Origin: Micromonospora sp. WMMD980
Lineage (GTDB): Bacteria; Actinomycetota; Actinomycetes; Mycobacteriales; Micromonosporaceae
Length of the DNA: 64,000 nucleotides
NCBI RefSeq assembly: GCF_029626035.1
Contig: NZ_JARUBE010000003.1
Location: forward strand, 5,518,001 to 5,582,000
Direction of reading: 5' to 3'
The stretch's first letter is position 1; every line of letters begins with the position of its first letter. The notes below the pieces were generated by a model that was not told the origin of the DNA, did not search any database, and saw nothing but the letters and a program-made list of their open reading frames with translations. This document shows positions 8,467 through 17,048 of the stretch, piece by piece. The translations under genes and the position numbers were made by a program.

Positions 8467-8997
8467 ATGACCCCACGGCAACAGGCCCGGGTGCCCCCGG
8501 GCGGGACCGCACCGGTGGACTTCACCGAGTTCTACCGGGCGCACTTCCACCGGATCGCGGTGCAGCTCTACGCGTACCTGGGCGACCACGGCGAGGCGCA
8601 GGACCTGACCCAGGAGGCGTTCTGCCGGGCGCTGGAACGCTGGTCGCGCATCGCCGCGTACGACGACCCGTCCGCGTTCGTCCGCCGGGTGGCCTGGAAC
8701 CTGGCCACCAGCCGACTGCGCCGGATGCGCACCGCCGTGCGGCACCTCGCCCGACAGCGGGAGGAGCACGTGCCCGGCCCGGAGCCGGACCGGGTGGTGT
8801 TGCTGGAGGCACTGGCCACCCTGCCCGCCGACCAGCGCCGCGCGATCGTGCTGCACCACCTGGCCCACCTGAGCGTCGCCGAAATCGCCGAGCAGGTCGG
8901 CGCGCCGGAGGGCGCCGTGCGCTCCCGGCTGTCCCGGGGGCGGGCCGCGCTCGCCGGCCACCTCACCGAGACCGGATCGGAGCTGCGCCGTGCCTGA
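8467..8997 (+). CDS. ECF sigma factor, SigE family (cassette 2)
   Basis: A 176-residue ECF sigma factor. Region 2 is at about residues 20-85 (DHGEAQDLTQEAFCRALERW), region 4 at about 115-165 (LPADQRRAIVLHHLAHLSVAE, then GAPEGAVRSRLSRGRAAL). The ATG at 8467 is preceded by AGAGGACCGCG. The stop overlaps the GTG start of the next gene, as in the cassette at 5715-7411. The target promoters cannot be read from the window. Confidence 0.85.
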   Translation: MTPRQQARVPPGGTAPVDFTEFYRAHFHRIAVQLYAYLGDHGEAQDLTQEAFCRALERWSRIAAYDDPSAFVRRVAWNLATSRLRRMRTAVRHLARQREEHVPGPEPDRVVLLEALATLPADQRRAIVLHHLAHLSVAEIAEQVGAPEGAVRSRLSRGRAALAGHLTETGSELRRA

Positions 8998-10213
8998 CCT
9001 GGAGGACCTGTTCGTCGAGTTCGAGACGGCGGCGGCGGCCACCTTCCGGCCACCGGGCGTGGCCGACGCGCAACGCCGGATCCGGGGCCGCCGACGGCGA
9101 CGGGGCCTGCTGGCCGGCCTGCTCGCGGTGGTGCTGGCCGGGCCGGCCTCGGCGCTCGCGGTCGCCCACCGCGCCGACCGGCCGGAACCGCGGCCGACGC
9201 CGTCGGTCTCGCCGAGTCCGACCGGTCGGCTCACGGTCCGCACCGTCACCCTGCCCGGGGTGCCCGGTGAGCTGGCCGACCTGCGCTTCGTCTCGGCCCG
9301 CGCCGGCTGGGCGCTCTTCGACACCTGCGTTGACGCGGGCGAGTCCCGGAGCGGGTGCCGGCGCACCGTCGCCCGGACCGTGGACGGTGGCGTGACCTGG
9401 CAGCGAGCCGGGCTGCCGGCGGTGCCGGACGGCGGGTTCCAGCTCCTGCCCGTGGACACGGACACGCTGGTCGTGACGACACGCGCGGGCTACCTGGTCA
9501 CGGCGGACGGCGGGAACAGCTTCACCAGTCACCCGTACGAGGCGCCGCCGGTGGCGGTCCGGCGCGTCTTCGCCACCCCCAGCGGGCTCTACCTCGGTTG
9601 CCCCCCGGACGGAGTTCGGCCGAACTGCGACCGGCAACGCGTGCTGCGGGTGAGCGGCGGGCTGCACTTCCACCAGCCGCCGGTCACGCTGCGGTCGGAC
9701 ACCGAGAACGCACTGGTCGAGGGTGCCGACGGTCGACTCTGGCTCACGGTCGGCGACGACAACGGCCTGACCGTGGTGACCAGCGCCGACCAGGGCACCA
9801 CCTGGCAGGAGCTGCCGCCGGTTCCCCGGGCCGCCCGGCAACTCGCGCTCGCCCCGGACGGGCGTGACGTCTGGCTGGTCCGGACCACGCAGCCGAACGG
9901 GGTGTGGCGGCTGGCTGGCACCCGCTGGGAACCCGGGCCCGCCCTGCCGGACGACACCGACGGGATCGCCGCGCCCGGCGCCGGCCTGCTGGTGGTCACC
10001 AGCGCGTACGGCGGGTTGGGCTTCGTGACCGGCGGCGGCTACGTCGAGGTGCCCGAGCTGCGCGGTCCGTTGCGGACCTCGGATCCGCGGGACTCGGATC
10101 CGCGCACCTCGGTGAGCGTGCTGCCGGACGGCACCGTCCTGGCCCAGCACGGCCGGTCGTGGTTCCTCGGCGTCGGTCGGGGGATGGACCGGAGCTGGTT
10201 CCAGTACTCCTGA
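8990..10213 (+). CDS. Membrane-anchored sialidase/BNR-type propeller protein, sigma-factor partner (cassette 2)
   Basis: A 407-residue protein from GTG 8990, overlapping the sigma stop. A short basic N-terminus is followed by one transmembrane segment (about residues 40-60) and a Pro/Ser spacer; the outer part contains Asp-box (BNR) turns: TVDGGVTW, TADGGNSF and SADQGTTW. Asp boxes mark six- or seven-bladed propellers. Four cysteines near residues 110-125 and 200-215 could form disulfides outside the cell. The role as sensor or inhibitor of the coupled sigma factor is inferred from overlap and topology only. Confidence 0.68.
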   Translation: MPDLEDLFVEFETAAAATFRPPGVADAQRRIRGRRRRRGLLAGLLAVVLAGPASALAVAHRADRPEPRPTPSVSPSPTGRLTVRTVTLPGVPGELADLRFVSARAGWALFDTCVDAGESRSGCRRTVARTVDGGVTWQRAGLPAVPDGGFQLLPVDTDTLVVTTRAGYLVTADGGNSFTSHPYEAPPVAVRRVFATPSGLYLGCPPDGVRPNCDRQRVLRVSGGLHFHQPPVTLRSDTENALVEGADGRLWLTVGDDNGLTVVTSADQGTTWQELPPVPRAARQLALAPDGRDVWLVRTTQPNGVWRLAGTRWEPGPALPDDTDGIAAPGAGLLVVTSAYGGLGFVTGGGYVEVPELRGPLRTSDPRDSDPRTSVSVLPDGTVLAQHGRSWFLGVGRGMDRSWFQYS

Positions 10214-10222
10214 AGCCGCGGA

Positions 10223-10669
10223 TCAGGCGCGGCGGTGCACCAGCCGGCCGGCGACCACGGTGGCCCGGCAGGAGCCGTCCGGGTCGAACACCGCGAGGTC
10301 GGCCCGACCACCGACCACCAGCGCCGCCGGCCGGGCCGCGGGCAGGACCGCGACCTCGTTGCGCGCGGCGGCGGCCCGCAGCGCCGGGTCGGCGAGGTGC
10401 GCGTCGAGCACCGCGGCGGCGCCGAGCCGGAACAACGCGTGCACCCGCTCGCGCGGGGTCGGCGCCGGGGGCAGCGGGCCGTCGTGCACCGGCGCCGGCC
10501 CGAGCGTGCCGGCCCATCGCCGCACCCGCACCCCGGGGTACGCGGCGGTCAGCTCCGCAAGCGGCGCGACCGCCTCGACCCGGTCGCCACCGACCAGCAC
10601 CCCCAGCCCGGCGCGCGGCTCATCGTCGAGGGTGAGCCGCAGCAGGTCGGCGGCGTGGACGGTGCGCAC
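10223..10669 (-). CDS. Imidazolonepropionase-like composite domain protein
   Basis: A 148-residue protein resembling only the small beta-sandwich (composite) domain of amidohydrolases: the C-terminal part (ADLAVFDPDGSCRATVVAGRLVHR) is the strand pattern that normally flanks an amidohydrolase barrel. The metal-binding HxH motif and the barrel are absent, so it is unlikely to be a hydrolase itself. It starts with GTG at 10669, 3 bases after the SGNH hydrolase stop, so the two are probably co-transcribed and perhaps functionally linked. Confidence 0.6.
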   Translation of the reverse strand: MRTVHAADLLRLTLDDEPRAGLGVLVGGDRVEAVAPLAELTAAYPGVRVRRWAGTLGPAPVHDGPLPPAPTPRERVHALFRLGAAAVLDAHLADPALRAAAARNEVAVLPAARPAALVVGGRADLAVFDPDGSCRATVVAGRLVHRRA

Positions 10670-10672
10670 CGG

Positions 10673-11440
10673 TCAGCCGTCGACCGGACCGAGGACCGGA
10701 CGCTTGGCGGTGACGAAGTCGCCGGAGGACCGGCCGGTCAGCCGGCGTTTGATCCACGGGGCCAGGTGCTGGCCGGCCCACCGCAGGTCGGCGGCGCGGG
10801 CGGCCAGCCACGGGGTGGGTGCCGGATGCGGCGGCACCATCAACCACTCCTCCTCGCAGCCGACGCCGAGCGCGGCGAGCACCTGCGCGGCGACCCGCCG
10901 GTGGCCGGCCTCCGACAGGTGCAGTCGGTCGGTGCTCCAGAGCATCGGGTTGAGGTAGGCCTCGTCGGAGTAGAGGTCGACCAGGATCGCCCCGTGCCGC
11001 TCGGCGACCTCACCGACCGCCCGGTTGAGCAGCGTCACCCGGGGGGCCACCAGCCGCTGCCCGGGCAGCCGGGCCATCACGTCGGCGAACCGGAACAGCA
11101 CCACGTCGCTGCCACCGCCCCGCAGCCGCTCCACCACCTTGTCGAAGCGCGGCACGAAGACGTCCGGGTCGAAGGAGCGGCGCAGCACGTCGTTGCCGCC
11201 GGCCGCGAACGTGATCAGGTCGGGCTTCATGGCCAGCGCGGACGGCACCTGCTCGGCCACGATGTTCGGGAACAGCCGGCCCCGGATGGCGAGGTTGGCG
11301 TAGCCGAAGTCGGGCCCCGCCTCGGCGGCGAGCCGGGTGGCGACCAGATCGGCCCACCCCCGGTAGCTGCCGTCCGGATACGCGTCATCCATACCCTCGG
11401 TGAAGCTGTCGCCCACCGCAACGAAGCTGCGCCAGCGCAC
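10673..11440 (-). CDS. SGNH/GDSL-family hydrolase (lipase/esterase type)
   Basis: A 255-residue SGNH hydrolase. Block I has the nucleophilic serine in AVGDSFTEGM near residue 10; block III is AAGGNDVL near residue 91; block V holds the Asp/His pair in STDRLHLSEAGH near residue 182. There is no signal peptide, so it acts in the cytoplasm. A GTG start at 11440 is chosen because GGAGGGGAGG lies just upstream and the GDS block then sits at the normal position. It is the first gene of a two-gene unit with the imidazolonepropionase-like protein. Confidence 0.85.
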   Translation of the reverse strand: MRWRSFVAVGDSFTEGMDDAYPDGSYRGWADLVATRLAAEAGPDFGYANLAIRGRLFPNIVAEQVPSALAMKPDLITFAAGGNDVLRRSFDPDVFVPRFDKVVERLRGGGSDVVLFRFADVMARLPGQRLVAPRVTLLNRAVGEVAERHGAILVDLYSDEAYLNPMLWSTDRLHLSEAGHRRVAAQVLAALGVGCEEEWLMVPPHPAPTPWLAARAADLRWAGQHLAPWIKRRLTGRSSGDFVTAKRPVLGPVDG

Positions 11441-11693
11441 GGCGCCTCCCCTCCGACGTCCCCGCGGAAATGCGTCGCTCAGTCTTCCACCGCACCGGCC
11501 GGTCCCGCCCGCCCCCGGGGCCGGACGTGGTGGACGTCTCGACGTCCGGTTCCCGACAGCCGCCCGAGCGGACAAACCCCCCCGGCACGTGCGGGTGGGG
11601 CAGAATCCGCCGGCCGGACCGGGGATGATGTCAGCCGTCATCCGGTCGGGCGCGCCCCGGCCGGTCCCGCGTACGGCACGAGCGAGGATCCGA

Positions 11694-13091
11694 ATGACGC
11701 AGGGGCACGCCTACCCACCACCGCCACCGACCTCGCGCCGGAAGCTCTGGATCGGGCTCGCGGCCGGCGCGCTCGCGCTGGCGGTCTGCGCCGGCGCCCT
11801 GGTCGGTGTCGGGCTGGGCCTGCGCGGCGACGACGAGGAGGGCGCGGCGCCGAAGGCGGCGGCCGCGGCCAACGGCGTCACGGTCACTGACGCCGAGCTG
11901 ACCGCCCTGCTCGACCGGCACGGCAAGGCGCTGGCCGCGAAGGACCTCGACGGCTGGCTGGCCGCGTTCGACCCGGCGCGCGAGGACCTGGTCGCCGCGC
12001 AGACCCACCTCTTCCGCAACCTCGCCAAGCTGCCCCTGTCGGTGGCCCGCTACGAGACCGTCGAGAAGCAGGGCCGGGCCAGCGACGCCTTCGGCCAGGG
12101 CGTCACGTTCCAGCTCGACGTCTCCTTCGTGCACCAGTTCGACGGCTTCGACCTGGCCCCGGTCACCGAGTGGTACCGCTGGACGATCGTCCGCCCGGCC
12201 AAGGACGCGCCGGTCCGAGTCACCGCGGTCACCGGCGCGCCGGCGGCGGCCAACGGCAGCTCGAAGACGGTCTACTACCCCGGCCCGTGGGACCGGTGGC
12301 GGGAGATCCACGTCGAGCGGACGCCGCACACCCTGATCATCGCCGACTCCGCCCGGGCAGCGCTGGCGAAGCGGTACGCCCCGACCGCCGAGGCCGCGGT
12401 CGCCCACGACCTGGCCGTGTGGCGGGCCGGTGGCCTGCCCGGCCCGGTGCCGAACGGTTTCGTCCTCGCGCTCGCCAAGGGCAAGGACGAGATGGGCTCG
12501 CTCTACCGGATCGGCACCGGGAAGGCCACCGAGGCGGGTTTCTCGCTGGGCATGGTGGCGGCCGAACGCCGCGACGGGAAGTTCACCATCGGCGGCACCC
12601 GGGTGGTGGTGGACACCGACGAGAGATACTTCGGCCGCTCCGGCGGTCGCAACGACGCCGGCATGGTGTTCCGGCACGAGTTGGCGCACTCGCTGATGAC
12701 GCCCCGGACGAACCTGACCGAGGTGGACGCGTTCGACAGGCTCGACGAGTGGGTGGTCGAGGGCTTCGCCGAGTACGTGGCCTTCCACGGCCGGCCGTTG
12801 GGCGACAGCGAACGCACGGTGGCGGCCCGGCGGCTGCTCCGCGGGTGGAACGGGAAGCTGCCGGGCAACGGCGACTGGAACGACCCGGACCTGGTCAGCT
12901 TCCACTACTGGCTCGGGCACACGGCGATGAACCACCTCGCCGAGAAGTACGGCGAGTCGAAGCTGTTCCGCTTCGTCGACGCCGTCTACGCGGGCACCCC
13001 CACCGACCGGGCCGCCCGGGACGTGCTGGGCGTGTCGCTCGACGAGTTCCAGGCCGGCTGGGCCGACTACGTCCGTGCGCAGACGCGCTGA
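11694..13091 (+). CDS. Membrane-anchored putative zinc metalloprotease (gluzincin-like)
   Basis: A 465-residue protein. A proline-rich cytoplasmic N-terminus is followed by a transmembrane segment at about residues 18-43. The extracellular part contains HELAH (residues 328-332), the HExxH zinc motif, and EGFAEY (356-361), which places a glutamate about 28 residues downstream as the probable third zinc ligand. Residues 60-185 resemble an NTF2-like accessory domain. It is likely an exported peptidase of unknown substrate. The ATG at 11694 has GCGAGGATCC upstream. The next gene begins within 20 bases, so they may form an operon. Confidence 0.65.
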   Translation: MTQGHAYPPPPPTSRRKLWIGLAAGALALAVCAGALVGVGLGLRGDDEEGAAPKAAAAANGVTVTDAELTALLDRHGKALAAKDLDGWLAAFDPAREDLVAAQTHLFRNLAKLPLSVARYETVEKQGRASDAFGQGVTFQLDVSFVHQFDGFDLAPVTEWYRWTIVRPAKDAPVRVTAVTGAPAAANGSSKTVYYPGPWDRWREIHVERTPHTLIIADSARAALAKRYAPTAEAAVAHDLAVWRAGGLPGPVPNGFVLALAKGKDEMGSLYRIGTGKATEAGFSLGMVAAERRDGKFTIGGTRVVVDTDERYFGRSGGRNDAGMVFRHELAHSLMTPRTNLTEVDAFDRLDEWVVEGFAEYVAFHGRPLGDSERTVAARRLLRGWNGKLPGNGDWNDPDLVSFHYWLGHTAMNHLAEKYGESKLFRFVDAVYAGTPTDRAARDVLGVSLDEFQAGWADYVRAQTR

Positions 13092-13232
13092 ACGGGATCG
13101 GAGACGGATGACGTACCAGCACCAGCAGCAGCCGCCCGCGTACCCGCCGACGGGCTGGCCGGGCCGGTCGGCGCGCCGCCGACGCCGCCGAGGAGGCGCG
13201 GACGCCTCGCGCTGTTCGCCGCCGGCGGCCTG

Positions 13233-14498
13233 GTGGCCGTGCTGGCGGTCGCCGCCGGCACCGCCTACGGCGTGTCCCGCCTGGTCGGCGGCGATGACGA
13301 CGGGCAGGCGCTGCGCACCGCCTGGGTGCTCGACTTCCCCGAGCGGCAGCGCAACGGCCTGAAGACGTACGACGGGCAGGACATGTTCGGCGCCTGGCTG
13401 GTCGGCGACGCGGTGGTCCGGGCCCAGCCCGACGGCGTCATCGCCTACCGGCTCGGCGACGGCGGGCAGGCGTGGGGCGTGCCCGCGCCGCAGGGCAGTT
13501 CGCTCTGCGGCGCCGCCCGGGCGCTGGCCGAGGGACGCGGCGTGGTGGCGCTCGGCTCGGCCGACTCCTGCGACACCCTGGTCGGCTTCGACGCCGCCAC
13601 CGGCGCCCGGTCCTGGCAGGCGACGTTCCCCGCCGAGCGCCGGGCGGGCCGCGACACGCTCGCCGCGCCGGACCTCTCGGTGGCCGGCGGCCAGGTGGTC
13701 GTCCGCGCCGACCAGCGTGTCCTCGGCTTCTCGCTGGCCGACGGGCGGCGGCTGTGGCAGAGCGACGCCGACCGGCTGCTGCCGGGGCGGGACTGCCGGC
13801 TCTCCGACGCCCAGGCCGCGGGCGACCTGGCCGTGGTCACCGCGCGCTGCGACGGCGACCGGGGCACGCTGCTCGGCCTGGATCCGGCCACCGGGAAGGT
13901 CCGCTGGCAGCAGCGGCTACCCACCGCGAGCGCCGGCGTGCTCAGCGTGGACCCGCTGGTCAGCCTGCCCGGCCTGAACGACTCGACGTTCGCCGCCCGG
14001 GACGCCCCCGGCAGGCCGCGCGCCACGTTCGGCAACCCCGTCGACGGTACGCGGTTCAGCGACCTGCCGGTCAACCGTTCCAACTCGGTCGAGGGCCCGG
14101 CGGTGCGGCCCCACCTGGCCGACGCCGAGACGATCTACCTGCCCACCGAGGCGGCGAACGTGCCGGGGAAGATGCGCCAGGCCAACCAGGTGGTGGCGAT
14201 CGACCTGGCCACCGGCAAGCGGCGCTGGGTCTCGGCCGGGCACACCGACAGCGAGGTGGAGCTGATCCGCCTGGACGAGACGGGCCTGCTCGCCTGGGAG
14301 GTCGGCGACCACCGGGATCTCGCACCGCGACTGGTCCGGATCGACCGGGCCTCCGGGAAGGTGTCGGTGCTGGCCGAGGGCCCGAGGTCGGCCGGCACCG
14401 AGGGCAGCGACGCGACGGTGCTGGAACGGGACGGGACCGTGGTGCTGGTGCCGTGGAAGCACGTCGCCGCGGACGCCGCGATTACCGTGCTGCGGTGA
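13233..14498 (+). CDS. PQQ-like beta-propeller membrane protein with apparent N-terminal frameshift
   Basis: About 420 residues of PQQ-type propeller with blade motifs DAATGARSW, DPATGKVRW and DLATGKRRW. Only GTG 13233 is available in this frame, and it falls inside the transmembrane segment. A natural start, ATG 13108 after GGAGACGG, encodes a Gln/Pro-rich leader (MTYQHQQQPPAYPPTGWPG) like that of the preceding gene, but in another frame. The two frames join around 13160-13200 if one base were added. The gene is therefore either frameshifted by a one-base loss or affected by a sequence error. Function unknown; the topology resembles outer-surface scaffold or sensor proteins. Confidence 0.6.
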   Translation: MAVLAVAAGTAYGVSRLVGGDDDGQALRTAWVLDFPERQRNGLKTYDGQDMFGAWLVGDAVVRAQPDGVIAYRLGDGGQAWGVPAPQGSSLCGAARALAEGRGVVALGSADSCDTLVGFDAATGARSWQATFPAERRAGRDTLAAPDLSVAGGQVVVRADQRVLGFSLADGRRLWQSDADRLLPGRDCRLSDAQAAGDLAVVTARCDGDRGTLLGLDPATGKVRWQQRLPTASAGVLSVDPLVSLPGLNDSTFAARDAPGRPRATFGNPVDGTRFSDLPVNRSNSVEGPAVRPHLADAETIYLPTEAANVPGKMRQANQVVAIDLATGKRRWVSAGHTDSEVELIRLDETGLLAWEVGDHRDLAPRLVRIDRASGKVSVLAEGPRSAGTEGSDATVLERDGTVVLVPWKHVAADAAITVLR

Positions 14499-14508
14499 GC
14501 CCGGCTCA

Positions 14509-15021
14509 TCAGTCGAACGCCGACCAGCAGATGTCGTTGCGCAGGCGCTGGTCGTCGAGGACCAGCTCACGGATCGCCGCCGGGAGCCGCTCGCGCTGCC
14601 ACCGGCACTCGGCACGCCCCGCCGCGTCGCCCCGACCGTCCGGCGCCGCCGCCCGCACCGCCTTGATCGCGTACGCGGCGGCGCCCAGCTCGTGCGCGGC
14701 CACATGGGCGACGGCCCCGGCCTGGCCGGCGGCGTACGCGGCGTGGCGCGCCGCCCCACGCAGGTCCCGGGCCGCGCCCATGGCATGACCGCCGGCCGCC
14801 CGGGACACCATCATGGTGACCTCGCCGCGCACCCACGCCCGGATGCGCGCGATCGCCTCGCGCGGGCGCGGGTCGTCCGGCCGGACCGCCTCGAACAGGC
14901 CGAGGACGTGCTCCGCGCAGTCGGCGGCCCAGAGCGCGAGCAGCCGGTGGTCGTCGTCGGTGAGCGTGCCGCCGCGACGGATCGTGATGAAGCGCGGATC
15001 CCGGACCTTCGGCAGGATCAC
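14509..15021 (-). CDS. Putative immunity protein, Imm5-like helical domain
   Basis: A 170-residue all-helical protein. The N-terminal block (HRLLALWAADCAEHVLGLFE) followed by PDDPRPREAIARIRAWVRGE matches the domain that databases call 'putative immunity protein (Imm-5-like)'. It shares this block with the gene directly upstream, so the two are tandem paralogues. Its ATG lies in a 4-base overlap with the upstream gene's stop. No toxin gene is visible beside it. The immunity role is a family label, not shown by the sequence. Confidence 0.55.
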   Translation of the reverse strand: MILPKVRDPRFITIRRGGTLTDDDHRLLALWAADCAEHVLGLFEAVRPDDPRPREAIARIRAWVRGEVTMMVSRAAGGHAMGAARDLRGAARHAAYAAGQAGAVAHVAAHELGAAAYAIKAVRAAAPDGRGDAAGRAECRWQRERLPAAIRELVLDDQRLRNDICWSAFD

Positions 15022-15593
15022 GAGTCCTCCTCGTCGTCGGCGGCCGGCTTCCGTCGCAGGGCATCGTCCAGGGTGCTCATCAGCCGGGCGACCCGGCTGC
15101 TGCCACCGGTCACCGGTGGATAGCGGCGGAGCACGTCCACGAGCACGGGCGTGGCCCGCCGCCGCGCACGGACCAGCAGGGCGTCCCCGACCGCCGGGTC
15201 GCCGCCGGCCGTCAACTCCCCGATCCGCGCCGCGCTCGCCGCGGCCCGCAGGATGTGGCCGACCTGGTTGGCCTGGGCGAGCGGATGCAGGTACGCCGCG
15301 GCTGCGGCGTCACCGGCGGATCGGGCGGCCAGCCGTGCGGCCTCGGAAGGCGCGGACCGGGCCGCCCGGTGCGCCTCGATCGACGCCACCCGCTGAAGCT
15401 TCGTCCGGTCGGCGCCGTCGACGAACGTCCGGGCCGCCTCGATCGCCGCCCGGGGGCGCGGATCGTCGGGTACGGCCTGTTCGAAGACCGGCAGGACGTC
15501 CTCCGCGTGCGCGACCACGTAACGGGCCACCACGCGCGGCTCGTCCATCGTCAGGTCGAAGTCTCCGGACACCACTTGTCTACGTGCTGCCAT
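15018..15593 (-). CDS. Putative immunity protein paralogue, Imm5-like helical domain
   Basis: A 191-residue helical protein. VVAHAEDVLPVFEQAVPDDP followed by RPRAAIEAARTFVDG is the same pattern as in the downstream gene (AEHVLGLFE, PDDPRPR, AI, RxWVxG), identifying a tandem duplication that has diverged. The C-terminal half differs. The ATG at 15593 is used; the stop overlaps the start of the second copy by four bases, so both are co-translated. Function is unproven. Confidence 0.55.
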   Translation of the reverse strand: MAARRQVVSGDFDLTMDEPRVVARYVVAHAEDVLPVFEQAVPDDPRPRAAIEAARTFVDGADRTKLQRVASIEAHRAARSAPSEAARLAARSAGDAAAAAYLHPLAQANQVGHILRAAASAARIGELTAGGDPAVGDALLVRARRRATPVLVDVLRRYPPVTGGSSRVARLMSTLDDALRRKPAADDEEDS

Positions 15594-15640
15594 GGCGGTG
15601 GATCCTATCGACGGAGACGGCCACCGCCCCTGCTCGACGG

Positions 15641-15967
15641 TCATCCCGCCCCGGCGACACCGCGCCGGTACGGGCCCCAGCCGACGAACCGGTCGAAGAG
15701 GTCGCGTGGGGTCGGGCCGTCGTGCGGGTTGAGGCGGAACAGGTCGTGGGTGGCCTCGTGGTAGAGCCCGGAGAGGTAGACGGCCAGGTCGATCGGGTGG
15801 TCGGCGTAGTCGACCTTGAGCAGGAGGCGGGCCTGGGCGCAGGGCCACGGTGCGCCGCAGGCACGGCAGAGCCACAGTGGCCGGAGCGGCAGGTGCGCCG
15901 GGTGGTCCGGCGGGTAGGGGCGCGGCCGGTCCGGGTACGGCGCGAGGCGGGGCACGGGAAGATTCAT
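15641..15967 (-). CDS. Small CxxC-containing protein of XRE/DUF397 neighbourhoods
   Basis: A 108-residue protein with WLCRACGAPWPCAQAR at about residues 32-47: a CxxC plus a third cysteine that may bind zinc. A helical segment (DLAVYLSGLYHEATHDLF) and a C-terminal DLFDRFVGWGPYR follow. Proteins of this design recur beside XRE-DUF5753/DUF397 pairs in this group and are sometimes labelled flavin reductase without visible justification; no flavin site is seen here. It diverges from the XRE gene at 16063. Confidence 0.6.
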   Translation of the reverse strand: MNLPVPRLAPYPDRPRPYPPDHPAHLPLRPLWLCRACGAPWPCAQARLLLKVDYADHPIDLAVYLSGLYHEATHDLFRLNPHDGPTPRDLFDRFVGWGPYRRGVAGAG

Positions 15968-16062
15968 GCGTGACAGTCTGCTGAAACCGCCATTACGCTC
16001 GGAAGTCGTCGGCGCCGGCCCGGGAGGGGGTCGAGAAGCCGGCGGGCGATCGAGGAGACCGG

Positions 16063-16866
16063 GTGGAGAACGAGCCGACCGCCGAGTTGATCCGCGCGCA
16101 ACTGCGGCGGCTACGACTCAAGGCCGAGTTGAGCCAGGAGGAGTTCGGGAAGCTGGTCCACTTCTCCAACTCGCAGGTGTCGGCGGTGGAGTTGGGCCAG
16201 CGGGCGCTGGACCGGTTCTTCCTGAAACGGGCCGACGAGGTGCTGGGCACCGGCGGCCTGTTGACGTCACTGCTCAAACTCGCCGAGCGGGACGGCCAGC
16301 CGAGCTGGTTCCGCCCCTGGCTGGAAGCCGAACGCCAGGCCCAGCAGTTGCGGTGTTATCAGCCGAGCCTGATCCCCGGCCTGTTGCAGACCGAGAACTA
16401 CGCACGCTCCATGATCCACACCGATGACATGCTCGGCAGCGAGGAGGGTGACCGGCGGCTGGCGGTCCGGCTCGACCGACAGTCGGTGCTCACCCGGCCC
16501 GAACCGCCCAAGTTCGTCGCGATCATCGAGGAAGCGGTGCTGCGCCGCGCGGACGAGTCCTTTCGTGGGGTGATGAGCCAGCAGGTCGCACGCCTGATCG
16601 ACGCGACCGAACTCCCGCACGTCGCCGTCCACGTCGTTCCGGTCGACGTGGGCCTGCACATCGGACTGACCGGACCGTTCACACTCGCCCGCGGTGCCGA
16701 CGGAGGCTGGATCGGCTACCTGGAGAACCAGCTCGGCGGCACAGTGATCGACAACGATGACGACGTGGCTATCCTGCTGTCCAGGTGGGAGAGCGTGCGG
16801 AGCGAGGCGTTGTCTCGCCGCCAGTCGATCGAGCTGATGAAGGAAGTGGTCGAGTCATGGACCTGA
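16063..16866 (+). CDS. XRE-family regulator with DUF5753 domain
   Basis: A 267-residue protein. An XRE helix-turn-helix lies at about residues 14-65 (AELSQEEFGKLVHFSNSQVS). The DUF5753 domain follows from about residue 90, with its hallmark PGLLQTENYAR near 106. In Streptomyces, homologues of this pair (BldB/WhiJ-type systems) affect development and antibiotic production. It starts with GTG 16063 after CGAGGAGACCG. The stop overlaps the ATG of the DUF397 gene, so the pair is translationally coupled. Confidence 0.88.
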   Translation: MENEPTAELIRAQLRRLRLKAELSQEEFGKLVHFSNSQVSAVELGQRALDRFFLKRADEVLGTGGLLTSLLKLAERDGQPSWFRPWLEAERQAQQLRCYQPSLIPGLLQTENYARSMIHTDDMLGSEEGDRRLAVRLDRQSVLTRPEPPKFVAIIEEAVLRRADESFRGVMSQQVARLIDATELPHVAVHVVPVDVGLHIGLTGPFTLARGADGGWIGYLENQLGGTVIDNDDDVAILLSRWESVRSEALSRRQSIELMKEVVESWT

Positions 16867-17048
16867 CCGGCGCTGTCTGGCGAAAGGCCACCCGGAGCGG
16901 CCAAAGCGAGTGCGTCGAGGTGGCGGGCAACCTGGCCGGGGTGGTCGGGGTGCGCGACAGCAAGGACCCGACCGGGCCGGTCCTCACCTTCACCCCCGAA
17001 GCCTGGTGCGCCTTCGTCCGGGTCAGCGGGAGCCGCGCACCGCGCTGA
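16857..17048 (+). CDS. DUF397 domain protein
   Basis: A 63-residue DUF397 protein: WRKATRSGQSECVEVA, then VVGVRDSKDPTGPVLTFTP and a C-terminal W-x-x-F-V. This is the small partner almost always found with XRE-DUF5753 proteins, and may be the ligand or antagonist of that regulator. Its ATG overlaps the end of the XRE gene in another frame. Its 3' end overlaps the convergent methyltransferase by 26 bases. Confidence 0.85.
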   Translation: MDLTGAVWRKATRSGQSECVEVAGNLAGVVGVRDSKDPTGPVLTFTPEAWCAFVRVSGSRAPR

